5,603 nucleotides of DNA. Origin: Bacteroidota bacterium. Lineage in GTDB: Bacteria > Bacteroidota > Bacteroidia > Bacteroidales > Paludibacteraceae. Where the stretch lies: the NCBI GenBank assembly GCA_022709605.1, contig JAKLIM010000260.1, positions 1 to 5,603 on the forward strand, in the 5' to 3' direction. Every line of letters starts with the position of its first letter. Within the stretch, counting starts at the first letter, position 1. The notes under the pieces were generated by a model that saw nothing but the letters and a program-made list of their open reading frames with translations, did no database searches and had not been told where the DNA came from. Made by a program: the position numbers and the translations under genes. Shown piece by piece: positions 1-5,603 of this stretch.

Positions 1-333
1 TTTGGTTACAATCCACGAATTTGTGGTGTGACATCGCGCACAATCATTTCCGGTTGTACCTTGGTGAACATCAGCATGACAGGCATTACAATCGGTTGAT
101 ATTTTAGAAAATTCCAGATTAATATGGCATTTTTTACAATCGACAACTTTATGCTGTCCGGTGAGTGGAAATTTAGTTTTATTGTGGTCGAAACCCGTTT
201 TTTTAATTTTATTCCAGTCTTCAGTTACATGGCAAACTGTACAATCCACGGTTAACTTATTACCGTGAGGTGACTTTTGTTTCGCGTTAACTATTGCGCT
301 GACAAGTAAAAATATGAATAAAATTTTACGCAT
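1..333 (-). CDS. Multiheme cytochrome c, C-terminus beyond the left edge
   Basis: The first 111 residues of an exported cytochrome c are visible; the frame is open to the window edge. The ATG at 333 starts a short basic end (MRK) and a hydrophobic stretch to about residue 17 (ending VNA), read as a Sec signal peptide with likely cleavage after Ala17, so the mature protein should be periplasmic. Four CXXCH heme c sites begin at Cys31, 66, 82 and 98 (CTVCH, CKKCH, CNACH, CARCH). Non-motif histidines number exactly four (His23, 50, 61, 90), enough for one distal ligand per heme. Residues 48-102 match the three-heme repeat of the 20-heme cytochrome at 2019-3617, including the FDHNKT, GQH and ADVH positions, so the two are paralogues. 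Likely role: electron transfer, with no catalytic domain visible. The total heme number is unknown because the end is missing. No Shine-Dalgarno sequence is seen; the upstream bases are A-rich. Confidence 0.9.
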   Translation of the reverse strand, partial: MRKILFIFLLVSAIVNAKQKSPHGNKLTVDCTVCHVTEDWNKIKKTGFDHNKTKFPLTGQHKVVDCKKCHINLEFSKISTDCNACHADVHQGTTGNDCARCHTTNSWIVTK

Positions 334-375
334 TTTTGTTTAAATAAATGTGTCTTTTAAATTTCAATATCACGA

Positions 376-411
376 CCTCTCCCCCCGCCCTCTCCCAAGG
401 AGAGGGAGCCA
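376..411. repeat. C/G-rich palindromic intergenic repeat (hairpin)
   Basis: Within an otherwise AT-rich 191-base gap lies a pyrimidine-rich block followed by its complement. ccctctcc at 388-395 and ggagaggg at 399-406 form a perfect 8-bp stem with a 3-base loop (caa), preceded by a run of C at 381-386. Sequences of this style recur between genes in many Bacteroidota genomes and behave like REP-type dispersed repeats; copy number here cannot be checked. It lies in the leader region of the cytochrome gene starting at 333, and no T-run follows the stem on either strand, so a terminator role is not well supported. Confidence 0.55.
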
Positions 412-479
412 GAGCAGTGCTTGTTCAGTTTCACAAATAATTTAGATAATTATAATCTTCAGATACTGCGTCTTAACAT

Positions 480-514
480 CCCCTTTAGTTCCGATAACTA
501 TCGGAATGGGGCAG
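480..514. repeat. Palindromic repeat just after the BspA-like gene, possible terminator
   Basis: The core ttccgat (489-495) and atcggaa (500-506) form a perfect 7-bp stem with a 4-base loop. The outer cccc (480-483) and gggg (508-511) can pair as a second stem segment. It starts 11 bases beyond the stop codon of the lipoprotein gene that ends at 525, where a terminator would be expected, but no T-run follows on the minus strand, so factor-independent termination is doubtful. Its flanks cccctttag and ggggcag also occur in the repeat at 3785-3809, which suggests one mobile or dispersed repeat family with two kinds of centre. Confidence 0.5.
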
Positions 515-524
515 TTTCATTGAT

Positions 525-1988
525 TTAATTCTCAACAATATTCTTAAAATCCTTCCAACCTAAAGCGTCTGAATATAAGGTTTTTGTGCCTAATGGAACA
601 TATAATGTGCATTTTTCTTTGTCCACTGCTTCGAAGGCAGACAAAGAATTTGTTAAATCTAATGGAGTGGCACTTTTCACCTTTATCGATGTTAATCCTG
701 AGCAATTGTAAAAAGCACGTTTTCCAATATCTAATACATTTTCGTGCAATTCAACTGAATTCAACTTAGTGCAATCGCTGAAAGCTGCATTATCAATGAA
801 CATAATTCCGGGATCAATAATATAGTTGCCGGTTTTAGAAACAATGCACCGTTTGAGTATTGATTGTCCAATATCTGATAAAACACCGTTTGAATACGAA
901 AATGAAGTGTTATCCGGTGCCACTTCAAAACCCGAAATATCAGCACATCCTTCAAAAACATATTGACCGATCATCCAAATCCCGGAAGGAACGGGAAAAT
1001 TTCCGGATAAACCTGAACAACCAAAGAATGCATAATCTTCGATAACTGAAAGACTTGAAGGCACTGATATAGAAGTTAATCCGGTGCAATTTGCGAATGA
1101 CCAAACACCAATTGACATTACGGAATTCGGTACAATGTAATGACCGGTTTTACTTTTTGGAAATTGAATTAAAGTACTTTTATCGGCATTGAAAAGCACG
1201 CCATCCTGATTAGTAAAATTGCTATTTGCTGAATTTACCGTAAATAATCCACCGCAACCATTAAATGCCGATTGTCCAAGTTCCGATAATGTTGAAGGCA
1301 AATTTACAGTCTCAATATTTTCGCAATATGCAAAAGCCCAGGCTTTTATGGTTTCAACAGATTCGGGTAAAACTAAATTTCCCGAAAGATTGTTACAGCC
1401 CTGAAAAGCTGATTCTCCAATTAATTTTGTGCCGGGAATTGAGACCCCGGTTAGATTTTCGCAATACGAAAAAGCCGATTTTCCGATGGTATCAGTTACT
1501 GAAGCCGGAATAATCAATTCGCCCGAAATTCCGGTATTATTAAATGCAAAATCCTTTACAGAACGTAATGTGTTGGGTAAAATAATTGTTTTTAAACTCT
1601 TTTTTCCTTCCGAAGTTTCCGGATTATAAAATGCAAACTCAGGAATTGAATTGGCAGCATATCTGTAAACGCTTTTAAAACCGGTTCCTTCGTATCCATT
1701 GTATGATGCAATAACAGCATTACTCAAATCAAGCACCTGAAGATTAGGCATTTCGTCGCGCATAGTTTTAAAATCGCGGCTATCGATTGTGTCGTTTATA
1801 GTCAAATTTTTTATTAACCACAATCTTACTCCCAATGCCATTTCCAGACCGCCGGGCTTCATTTTACTAACAATTGTAGTGCCGTTCGAAATGGAAACCT
1901 TTGGCGTGAAAATACTGTCATCGTCGCATGAAATGAACACAAGTATGAACGAAAGTAATAATATGAATGATAAATTAGGTTTCTTCAT
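525..1988 (-). CDS. BspA-like leucine-rich-repeat surface lipoprotein
   Basis: This 487-residue protein has a lipoprotein signal peptide: MKK, a hydrophobic segment at about 6-20, then FIS-Cys21, with Cys21 the predicted lipid-modified residue. Asp22-24 follow directly; acidic residues here are known in Bacteroidota as a surface-export signal, so an outer-membrane, outward-facing location is inferred. Residues 31-105 match the N-terminal region common in these proteins (DFKTMRDEMPNL, LDLSNAVI). From about 115 to 440 there are roughly ten BspA/LRR_5-type repeats with the pattern IG-x-x-AF-x-x-C-x-x-L-x-x-I-x-x-P, for example near 172, 194, 218, 241, 298, 320, 402 and 425. Two non-repeat inserts carry NGVL/DGVLF-type motifs (about 255-285 and 360-390). 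The end (TLYVPLGTKTLY, WKDFKNIVE) is the usual BspA closing motif, with no type IX sorting domain after it. Such proteins usually bind surfaces or proteins; no enzymatic role is seen. It begins 30 bases after the 20-heme cytochrome gene, so co-transcription is likely. Confidence 0.88.
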   Translation of the reverse strand: MKKPNLSFILLLSFILVFISCDDDSIFTPKVSISNGTTIVSKMKPGGLEMALGVRLWLIKNLTINDTIDSRDFKTMRDEMPNLQVLDLSNAVIASYNGYEGTGFKSVYRYAANSIPEFAFYNPETSEGKKSLKTIILPNTLRSVKDFAFNNTGISGELIIPASVTDTIGKSAFSYCENLTGVSIPGTKLIGESAFQGCNNLSGNLVLPESVETIKAWAFAYCENIETVNLPSTLSELGQSAFNGCGGLFTVNSANSNFTNQDGVLFNADKSTLIQFPKSKTGHYIVPNSVMSIGVWSFANCTGLTSISVPSSLSVIEDYAFFGCSGLSGNFPVPSGIWMIGQYVFEGCADISGFEVAPDNTSFSYSNGVLSDIGQSILKRCIVSKTGNYIIDPGIMFIDNAAFSDCTKLNSVELHENVLDIGKRAFYNCSGLTSIKVKSATPLDLTNSLSAFEAVDKEKCTLYVPLGTKTLYSDALGWKDFKNIVEN

Positions 1989-2018
1989 TTCAGTTTTACA
2001 ATTTGTTCTACTAATAAT

Positions 2019-3617
2019 TTATTTGTGACAACGGGCACACGAAATATCATCAAACTTATATTCGATGTATTTTCCTTTGGTATTCATGACCGGTTTATGA
2101 CATTCTTCACATTTCACGCCCACATGTTTTCCATCAATTTTAAATCGGGATGTATTGTGGTCATATTTAGAGTCTTCCCATTTTTCGTAACCATGACAAC
2201 GCGTGCAATCAGTTTTTCCTTTTACTTCAAACTGGCCGGCATGTGAATCTTTGTGGCAAGCAGAACATTCGTGCGAAAGCCCTTCGAACTGCTGAGTTCT
2301 GACGCCAGCATCATTTTTACCATAATGGCATTCAGCGCATTCGGTTTTGGCGTGTTGACCTTCTAATTTGAAATCAGTTTTGTTATGATCGAAAGTAACT
2401 TTGTGCCAATCCTTTACATTGTGACATGCTTCACAATTTTCTTCGGGATAAAATTTTTCAGGTATAAATCCCTTGTGTTCGTTTTTATGACAATCAACAC
2501 ATTTTTTCCCCATCTTTTTGAAAGTCCAATCTTTTGCATCCTTTTTATGACAGGCAGTACACGAGGTTGCTAAATGGGCTCCTTCAAGCTTAAATTTTGA
2601 AATATTATGCTTTTCAATTGTGTAAGTGCTTGGGGTAAACCCTTCATTTGTATGACATTCGTTACAATCAGGCGTCTTTCCACTTTTTTTGGTAAATTCC
2701 CCTTTGTGATAATCTTTGTGGCAATCACTACAATGATCGCTTTTTAACGGAGCTGTTAACGAAGTTTTATGGCACTCTTTGCAATCGACTAACTGATGCT
2801 TACCAACTAATTTGAAATCGGTTTTATCATGGTTAAAAGCTTTCATGCTTTTGTTGAAAAAGAACGATTCTTCGGTGTGACATTTTTTACAATCCTGCCC
2901 AAACTTGTTCTTATGTACATCCTCGTGACAAGCCGTACAGTTAGCAAATTTAAGTCCGGTAAACCGCTGAACTGTTTTCCCGTTTACAATTTCGGTTTTA
3001 TGACATTCAATACATTCGACTTTCAAATGCTTACCCAGCAACGGAAATTTTGTTTTGCTATGATCAAATCTTTCGGCATTTTTAAACGAATTAAAACCGT
3101 GACATTCAGTACATTTCGATGATAATTTACCCTGATGATAATCATCATGGCATGACAAACAATCCTGATTAAGGCCAAGCCATGTCGTTTTTTTCTTTTT
3201 TAATTTTGGATCTTTAATGCGTTTGGGATTGTGGCAAGCAGTACATTCTTGTTTGGCATGTTCGCCTTTTAACACAAAACCGGTTTTGGAATGTCTGAAA
3301 TTCTTTTTGTCGAAACGAATAATTTTGAAAGTCCGACCGTGATGTTCGTTATGACAGGTCGCGCAGTTTTTACCATTCACCTCAGCCGATGCATGATACC
3401 CTTTTTTTGCATCAATGTTTGCTTTAATTTCCTTGTGACAATCCAGGCATTTTTCACGGGTAACTCTATTGCCAACTGCATGACACTGAGTACAATTACT
3501 CACACCTTCGAGATCGGCATGAGCAGTACTCAATTCACCCGGCGAAATTTGTGCATCAGCATTATTTCCCGATAAAACGAATATTATAAGTATAAATAAA
3601 AGTTTGCAGAATTTCAT
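2019..3617 (-). CDS. Exported 20-heme cytochrome c with three-heme repeats
   Basis: This 532-residue protein begins with a Sec signal peptide (hydrophobic 6-16, probable cleavage after Ala22 in the NNADAQ region). Twenty CXXCH motifs start at Cys42, 57, 85, 125, 153, 169, 202, 227, 243, 279, 296, 318, 353, 373, 395, 427, 451, 471, 503 and 527, about one heme per 27 residues. The only other cysteine, Cys4, is in the signal peptide. After a three-heme N-terminal part, six repeats of 74-77 residues begin at about 107; five carry three hemes, and the last stops after its second heme, at the C-terminus (CARCHK). Each repeat shows F-x-H-x-K-T-x-F-x-L-x-G-x-H before its first heme and a D-x-H after its second. 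It is probably a periplasmic or outer-membrane-associated electron wire or store. No lipobox, membrane helix or catalytic domain is visible. A paralogue starts at 333, and a possible redox partner lies upstream at 3823-5157. Start ATG 3617 is fixed by the signal peptide; no Shine-Dalgarno sequence is evident. Confidence 0.93.
   Translation of the reverse strand: MKFCKLLFILIIFVLSGNNADAQISPGELSTAHADLEGVSNCTQCHAVGNRVTREKCLDCHKEIKANIDAKKGYHASAEVNGKNCATCHNEHHGRTFKIIRFDKKNFRHSKTGFVLKGEHAKQECTACHNPKRIKDPKLKKKKTTWLGLNQDCLSCHDDYHQGKLSSKCTECHGFNSFKNAERFDHSKTKFPLLGKHLKVECIECHKTEIVNGKTVQRFTGLKFANCTACHEDVHKNKFGQDCKKCHTEESFFFNKSMKAFNHDKTDFKLVGKHQLVDCKECHKTSLTAPLKSDHCSDCHKDYHKGEFTKKSGKTPDCNECHTNEGFTPSTYTIEKHNISKFKLEGAHLATSCTACHKKDAKDWTFKKMGKKCVDCHKNEHKGFIPEKFYPEENCEACHNVKDWHKVTFDHNKTDFKLEGQHAKTECAECHYGKNDAGVRTQQFEGLSHECSACHKDSHAGQFEVKGKTDCTRCHGYEKWEDSKYDHNTSRFKIDGKHVGVKCEECHKPVMNTKGKYIEYKFDDISCARCHK
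2022..3299 (-). repeat. Six protein-level repeats inside the 20-heme cytochrome
   Basis: Residues 107-532 consist of six homologous units. The first heme of each begins at Cys125, 202, 279, 353, 427 and 503, giving periods of 77, 77, 74, 74 and 76 residues (222-231 bases). The units have diverged clearly in DNA sequence, so this is an old internal duplication. The fourth unit is the most divergent in its opening motif (IEKHNISKF instead of FDHNKTKF), but it keeps the histidines. The sixth unit lacks the third heme because the protein ends there. Confidence 0.85.
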
Positions 3618-3658
3618 TAATCGAATGTCTAATAGTTTGTTAGAGAATTCAAAGAAAA

Positions 3659-3692
3659 GTTTGAAAGTTTGTAAAGTTTGAAAGTTTGTAAA
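3659..3692. repeat. Perfect tandem duplication of a 17-bp unit
   Basis: The unit gtttgaaagtttgtaaa occurs twice without mismatch at 3659-3675 and 3676-3692. Each unit itself contains gttt twice (gtttgaaa, gtttgtaaa), so it probably grew by slippage. It lies 42-75 bases upstream of the start of the 20-heme cytochrome gene, in the region where its promoter or leader would lie if that gene has its own transcript. Whether it is regulatory is unknown. Confidence 0.85.
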
Positions 3693-3724
3693 GAAATTAA
3701 GAAAATTAGAAATTAAGAAATCAG
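3693..3724. repeat. Imperfect 16-bp tandem repeat
   Basis: The 12-mer gaaattaagaaa occurs at 3693-3704 and again at 3709-3720, a period of 16 bases, immediately next to the 17-bp tandem repeat; the four bases after each copy differ. This makes the middle of the 3618-3822 gap almost entirely low-complexity repeat. No gene is seen in this gap. Confidence 0.65.
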
Positions 3725-3784
3725 ATTATTGAGTTCATTCTTATGATAAGTATAAAGACACCCACTAAAACTCCACTTCTTTCG

Positions 3785-3816
3785 CCCCCTTTAGGGGGTT
3801 GGGGGGCAGGACTGGG
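3785..3816. repeat. C/G-rich CCCCCT-TT-AGGGGG repeat after the flavoprotein gene
   Basis: ccccct (3785-3790) and aggggg (3793-3798) form a perfect 6-bp inverted repeat around tt, followed by ttggggggcagg and a further tgggg to 3816. It lies just beyond the stop codon of the gene ending at 3823. Elements of this look are widespread between genes in Bacteroidota and are best read as dispersed repeats. The loop is too short for a good hairpin, and no T-run follows on the minus strand, so a termination role is uncertain. It shares the flanks cccctttag and ggggcag with the element at 480-514. Confidence 0.55.
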
Positions 3817-3822
3817 GACTTA

Positions 3823-5157
3823 TTATTTATGTTTAAGAACTGCGTCGCCATATTTGGTTTTCACAATTATACCCGTTTTTTTCAGAAATTCAGTTGGCAA
3901 TTCACCTCCAACAAAAATATAAACCAAATCATTTTCAATTTTTAAAACTTCAGAAGTTTCATTTTCGGTGTATGTTACAAAGTTATCATCAATTGAGATA
4001 AGATTTGAATTGAATTTTACATTTAATAATCCGCTGATTATGGCTTCTTTAATAAGTTGTGCATTTCGGGGTTTCAACCGACTGAACTTATCATTTCGGT
4101 ACGACAAAGTTACTTTATTTTCGTTAGCAAGCAATAGCGCAGATTCAATTGCAGAGTCGCCACCGCCTACAACCACTATATTTTTACTCTTTATCAATTC
4201 AGGATCCAAAAGTCGGTAAGCTACTTTTTGACTCATTTCACCCGGGATATTTAATTTCCGCGGAGTTCCTCGTCGACCTAAAGCCAATAATACCGTTTTT
4301 GAAGTGTACAATTTCCCGTTTAGGATTTCCAATTCAAACAATTCATCCTTCGATCTTATTGCTTCAACTTTCGATTTTTCAATGATTGAAATATTGTGTT
4401 TATTCAAAACTGAATTCCACAAATCAAGTAATTGATCTTTCGATGTTTCCATCAATTTCACTTTACCATGCAAAGGCAAATCAACCGGATGTGTCATTAC
4501 AATCTTCGAACGTGGATAGGTAAAAACACTTCCTCCTAAGGTATCCTGTTCGAGTGTCAGCACTTTCAAACCGGCTTTTTTTGCAGCCAACGAAGCTGAA
4601 ATACCCGCCGGTCCGGCTCCTACAACTATTAAATCATATTCCGCTTTGTGGTTTTTCGAAAACGATTTGGCAATATTTTCAACGGCTTCACGACCTTGTG
4701 TAACGGCATTTCTAATCAGTCCCATACCACCCAATTCGCCTGCGATAAAAATTCCGGGCACATTAGTTTCGAATGTTGGAAGCACGTGCGGTAAATCTAC
4801 ACCACGCTTTTCGGTACCAATCCACAACGAAATTGCTTCTACCGGACAAGCTCTGAAACAAGCGCCATGCCCAATGCATTGCGAAGCATTTATTATGGTG
4901 GCTTTACCATTTCTCAATCCAAGTATGTCGTGCTCGGGACAAGCTTTTATACAAGCTCCGCTGCCGATGCATCTTTTAGGGTCAACTACCGGATAGAGCG
5001 AAACCGGCTCGTACAAGCCTTCTTCTTTAGCCAATGAAATTTTTGCTTCAATTTCGTTCGATTTCCGGTTTTTTCTGCGAATATAAAAATACATCACACC
5101 AAAAATCAGCAAGAGTATGAAACCATAAGTAAGAAATTCTTCTATAATTACTTCCAT
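3823..5157 (-). CDS. Membrane-anchored Fe-S/FAD oxidoreductase with permuted flavin domain
   Basis: This is a 444-residue protein. One N-terminal membrane helix (about 8-26) is followed by RRKNRK, placing the rest in the cytoplasm. Two ferredoxin-like motifs follow, CIGSGACIKACP (Cys63, 69, 73) and CIGHGACFRACP (Cys94, 100, 104); each lacks the usual second cysteine (Ser66, His97). Residues 129-165 (FETNVPGIFIAGE) resemble the C-terminal FAD segment of thioredoxin-reductase-like enzymes. Only then come the FAD Rossmann motif GAGPAG (180-185), Glu203, and a second dinucleotide motif GGGDSA (331-336) with Arg354 and Arg360, probably for NAD(P)H. The thioredoxin reductase CxxC is replaced by RLLD (315-318), so thioredoxin is not the substrate; electrons probably pass between NAD(P)H, FAD and the clusters. 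ATG 5157 is chosen because it sits 4 bases after the preceding stop. An ATG at 5214 would add 19 residues and overlap the upstream gene by 53 bases. It is probably translated with that upstream membrane gene. Confidence 0.88.
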   Translation of the reverse strand: MEVIIEEFLTYGFILLLIFGVMYFYIRRKNRKSNEIEAKISLAKEEGLYEPVSLYPVVDPKRCIGSGACIKACPEHDILGLRNGKATIINASQCIGHGACFRACPVEAISLWIGTEKRGVDLPHVLPTFETNVPGIFIAGELGGMGLIRNAVTQGREAVENIAKSFSKNHKAEYDLIVVGAGPAGISASLAAKKAGLKVLTLEQDTLGGSVFTYPRSKIVMTHPVDLPLHGKVKLMETSKDQLLDLWNSVLNKHNISIIEKSKVEAIRSKDELFELEILNGKLYTSKTVLLALGRRGTPRKLNIPGEMSQKVAYRLLDPELIKSKNIVVVGGGDSAIESALLLANENKVTLSYRNDKFSRLKPRNAQLIKEAIISGLLNVKFNSNLISIDDNFVTYTENETSEVLKIENDLVYIFVGGELPTEFLKKTGIIVKTKYGDAVLKHK

Positions 5158-5161
5158 ATTT

Positions 5162-5603
5162 TCAAAATATCCATTTGTAACCAAAAAATAACACCACACC
5201 CACATGAATTGCAAGGATAATCAAAAAAATCAATGCAAAAGGCAAATGTACTATGTGCCAGTATTTGAATAGATTATGTATTTTTTCAAGCCTATGTATT
5301 CTTCCTTCCAATATTCTTTGTTTCCTGATTAATCTCCGCACATTTTGAAAATCGCTTTTCGAGATATGATTTGAAATCAATTTCAATCTGATTTGTGAAA
5401 ACCGACTGGTTTTGACTTCTTTAAAATTTATTCCGTATTTTTCAGTCAGCTCATCGTCTTATTTCGATTTAATGTCCTGAATTTCAGCTAAACTCATTTC
5501 ACGTCCTTCGATGGTTCGCGGAATTTCGATGTACAAAAACCGACCAACAACTCCGCTTACCCACACCAGAACCATGCTCCAGAAACCAACCGAAACTATT
5601 CCA
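5162..5603 (-). pseudogene. Heme-b-type membrane cytochrome subunit, 5' end missing, in-frame stop
   Basis: One frame is open from the right edge to TGA 5162 except for a single TAA at 5459-5461. Before the stop, 47 residues show a membrane helix (about 1-24) and then GRFLYIEIPR, GREMSLAEI. After it, 98 residues continue in the same frame: a charged region rich in Arg/Lys, then a final helix beginning YWHIVHLPF and ending HVGVVLFFGY. Two histidines in this helix are 14 residues apart, the spacing used to hold stacked b hemes in diheme membrane cytochromes. Both halves look like parts of one protein, so I treat it as interrupted by nonsense mutation or sequencing error. The only in-frame start after the stop is a TTG at 5386, giving a 74-residue fragment. 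The flavoprotein gene starts 4 bases downstream, which points to a membrane partner in the same operon. I recognise the type, not a named gene. Confidence 0.72.
5459..5461 (-). other. Premature in-frame TAA in the membrane cytochrome gene
   Basis: The minus-strand codons around it read AAA-TCG-AAA-TAA-GAC-GAT-GAG (KSK-stop-DDE). One base change would turn TAA into AAA, GAA or CAA, all fitting this charged linker. TAA serves as the normal stop of the genes ending at 525, 2019 and 3823, so a reassigned code is unlikely. No frameshift is needed, since both sides are in the same frame. Confidence 0.85.

Noticed and set aside
525..620. Type IX secretion sorting domain at the lipoprotein C-terminus
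   Set aside because: The protein ends right after the BspA closing motif WKDFKNIVEN; a lipobox at Cys21 accounts for its export.
2022..3299. Regularly spaced repeats suggesting a CRISPR-like array
   Set aside because: The periodicity comes from diverged coding repeats in one open frame, not from identical DNA repeats with spacers.
584..3575. Several plus-strand open frames of 60-100 codons opposite the lipoprotein and the 20-heme cytochrome
   Set aside because: They have no recognisable domains, and their composition is that expected from the complement of repeated, biased minus-strand genes.
3650..3657. Possible Bacteroidota -7 promoter box (TTTCTTTG on the minus strand, against consensus TAnnTTTG) before the 20-heme gene
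   Set aside because: It has one mismatch at a key position and no clear -33 element upstream, so it is too weak to list as a promoter.
5158..5214. Longer start for the flavoprotein at ATG 5214
   Set aside because: It would overlap the end of the membrane gene by 53 bases and add a Trp/Phe-rich leader before a good membrane helix. ATG 5157, 4 bases after the upstream stop, fits better.
5459..5461. Reassigned TAA codon or programmed readthrough
   Set aside because: TAA ends three other genes in the window at the expected protein ends, and no readthrough structure is evident nearby.

Overview
The window looks like a chromosomal piece of a Bacteroidota bacterium (Bacteroidia-like). It is AT-rich, the genes lack clear Shine-Dalgarno sequences, one product is a BspA-type leucine-rich-repeat lipoprotein with an acidic 'CDDD' start typical of surface lipoproteins in this phylum, and the intergenic regions hold C/G-rich 'CCCCTTTAGGGGG'-type repeats of a kind common in Bacteroidota genomes. 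The assignment is inference from style; no marker gene is present.

Every supportable gene lies on the minus strand, so transcription runs from right to left. From the right: (i) 5603-5162, the 3' part of a membrane protein resembling a heme-b cytochrome subunit, broken by an in-frame TAA at 5459-5461; (ii) 5157-3823, a membrane-anchored protein with two unusual ferredoxin-like motifs and a flavin oxidoreductase module whose parts appear in circularly permuted order; (iii) a 205-base gap with two short tandem repeats and a C/G-rich palindromic repeat; (iv) 3617-2019, an exported cytochrome c with 20 CXXCH heme sites, mostly in three-heme repeats of about 75 residues; (v) 1988-525, the BspA-like lipoprotein, 30 bases after (iv); (vi) a 191-base gap with two more repeat hairpins; (vii) 333-1, the start of a second cytochrome c built from the same repeat and running off the left edge.

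Taken together, the genes suggest a chain that moves electrons across the inner membrane. The Fe-S/flavin protein would exchange electrons with a soluble carrier in the cytoplasm, the heme-b membrane protein would carry them across, and the multiheme cytochromes would serve as wires or stores in the periplasm or further out. The direction, the final partner and the role of the surface lipoprotein cannot be read from the sequence. The most notable observations are the strict 1:1 match between heme sites and extra conserved histidines in the 20-heme protein, the permuted flavin module, the Ser/His replacements in both cluster motifs, and the nonsense codon in the membrane subunit.
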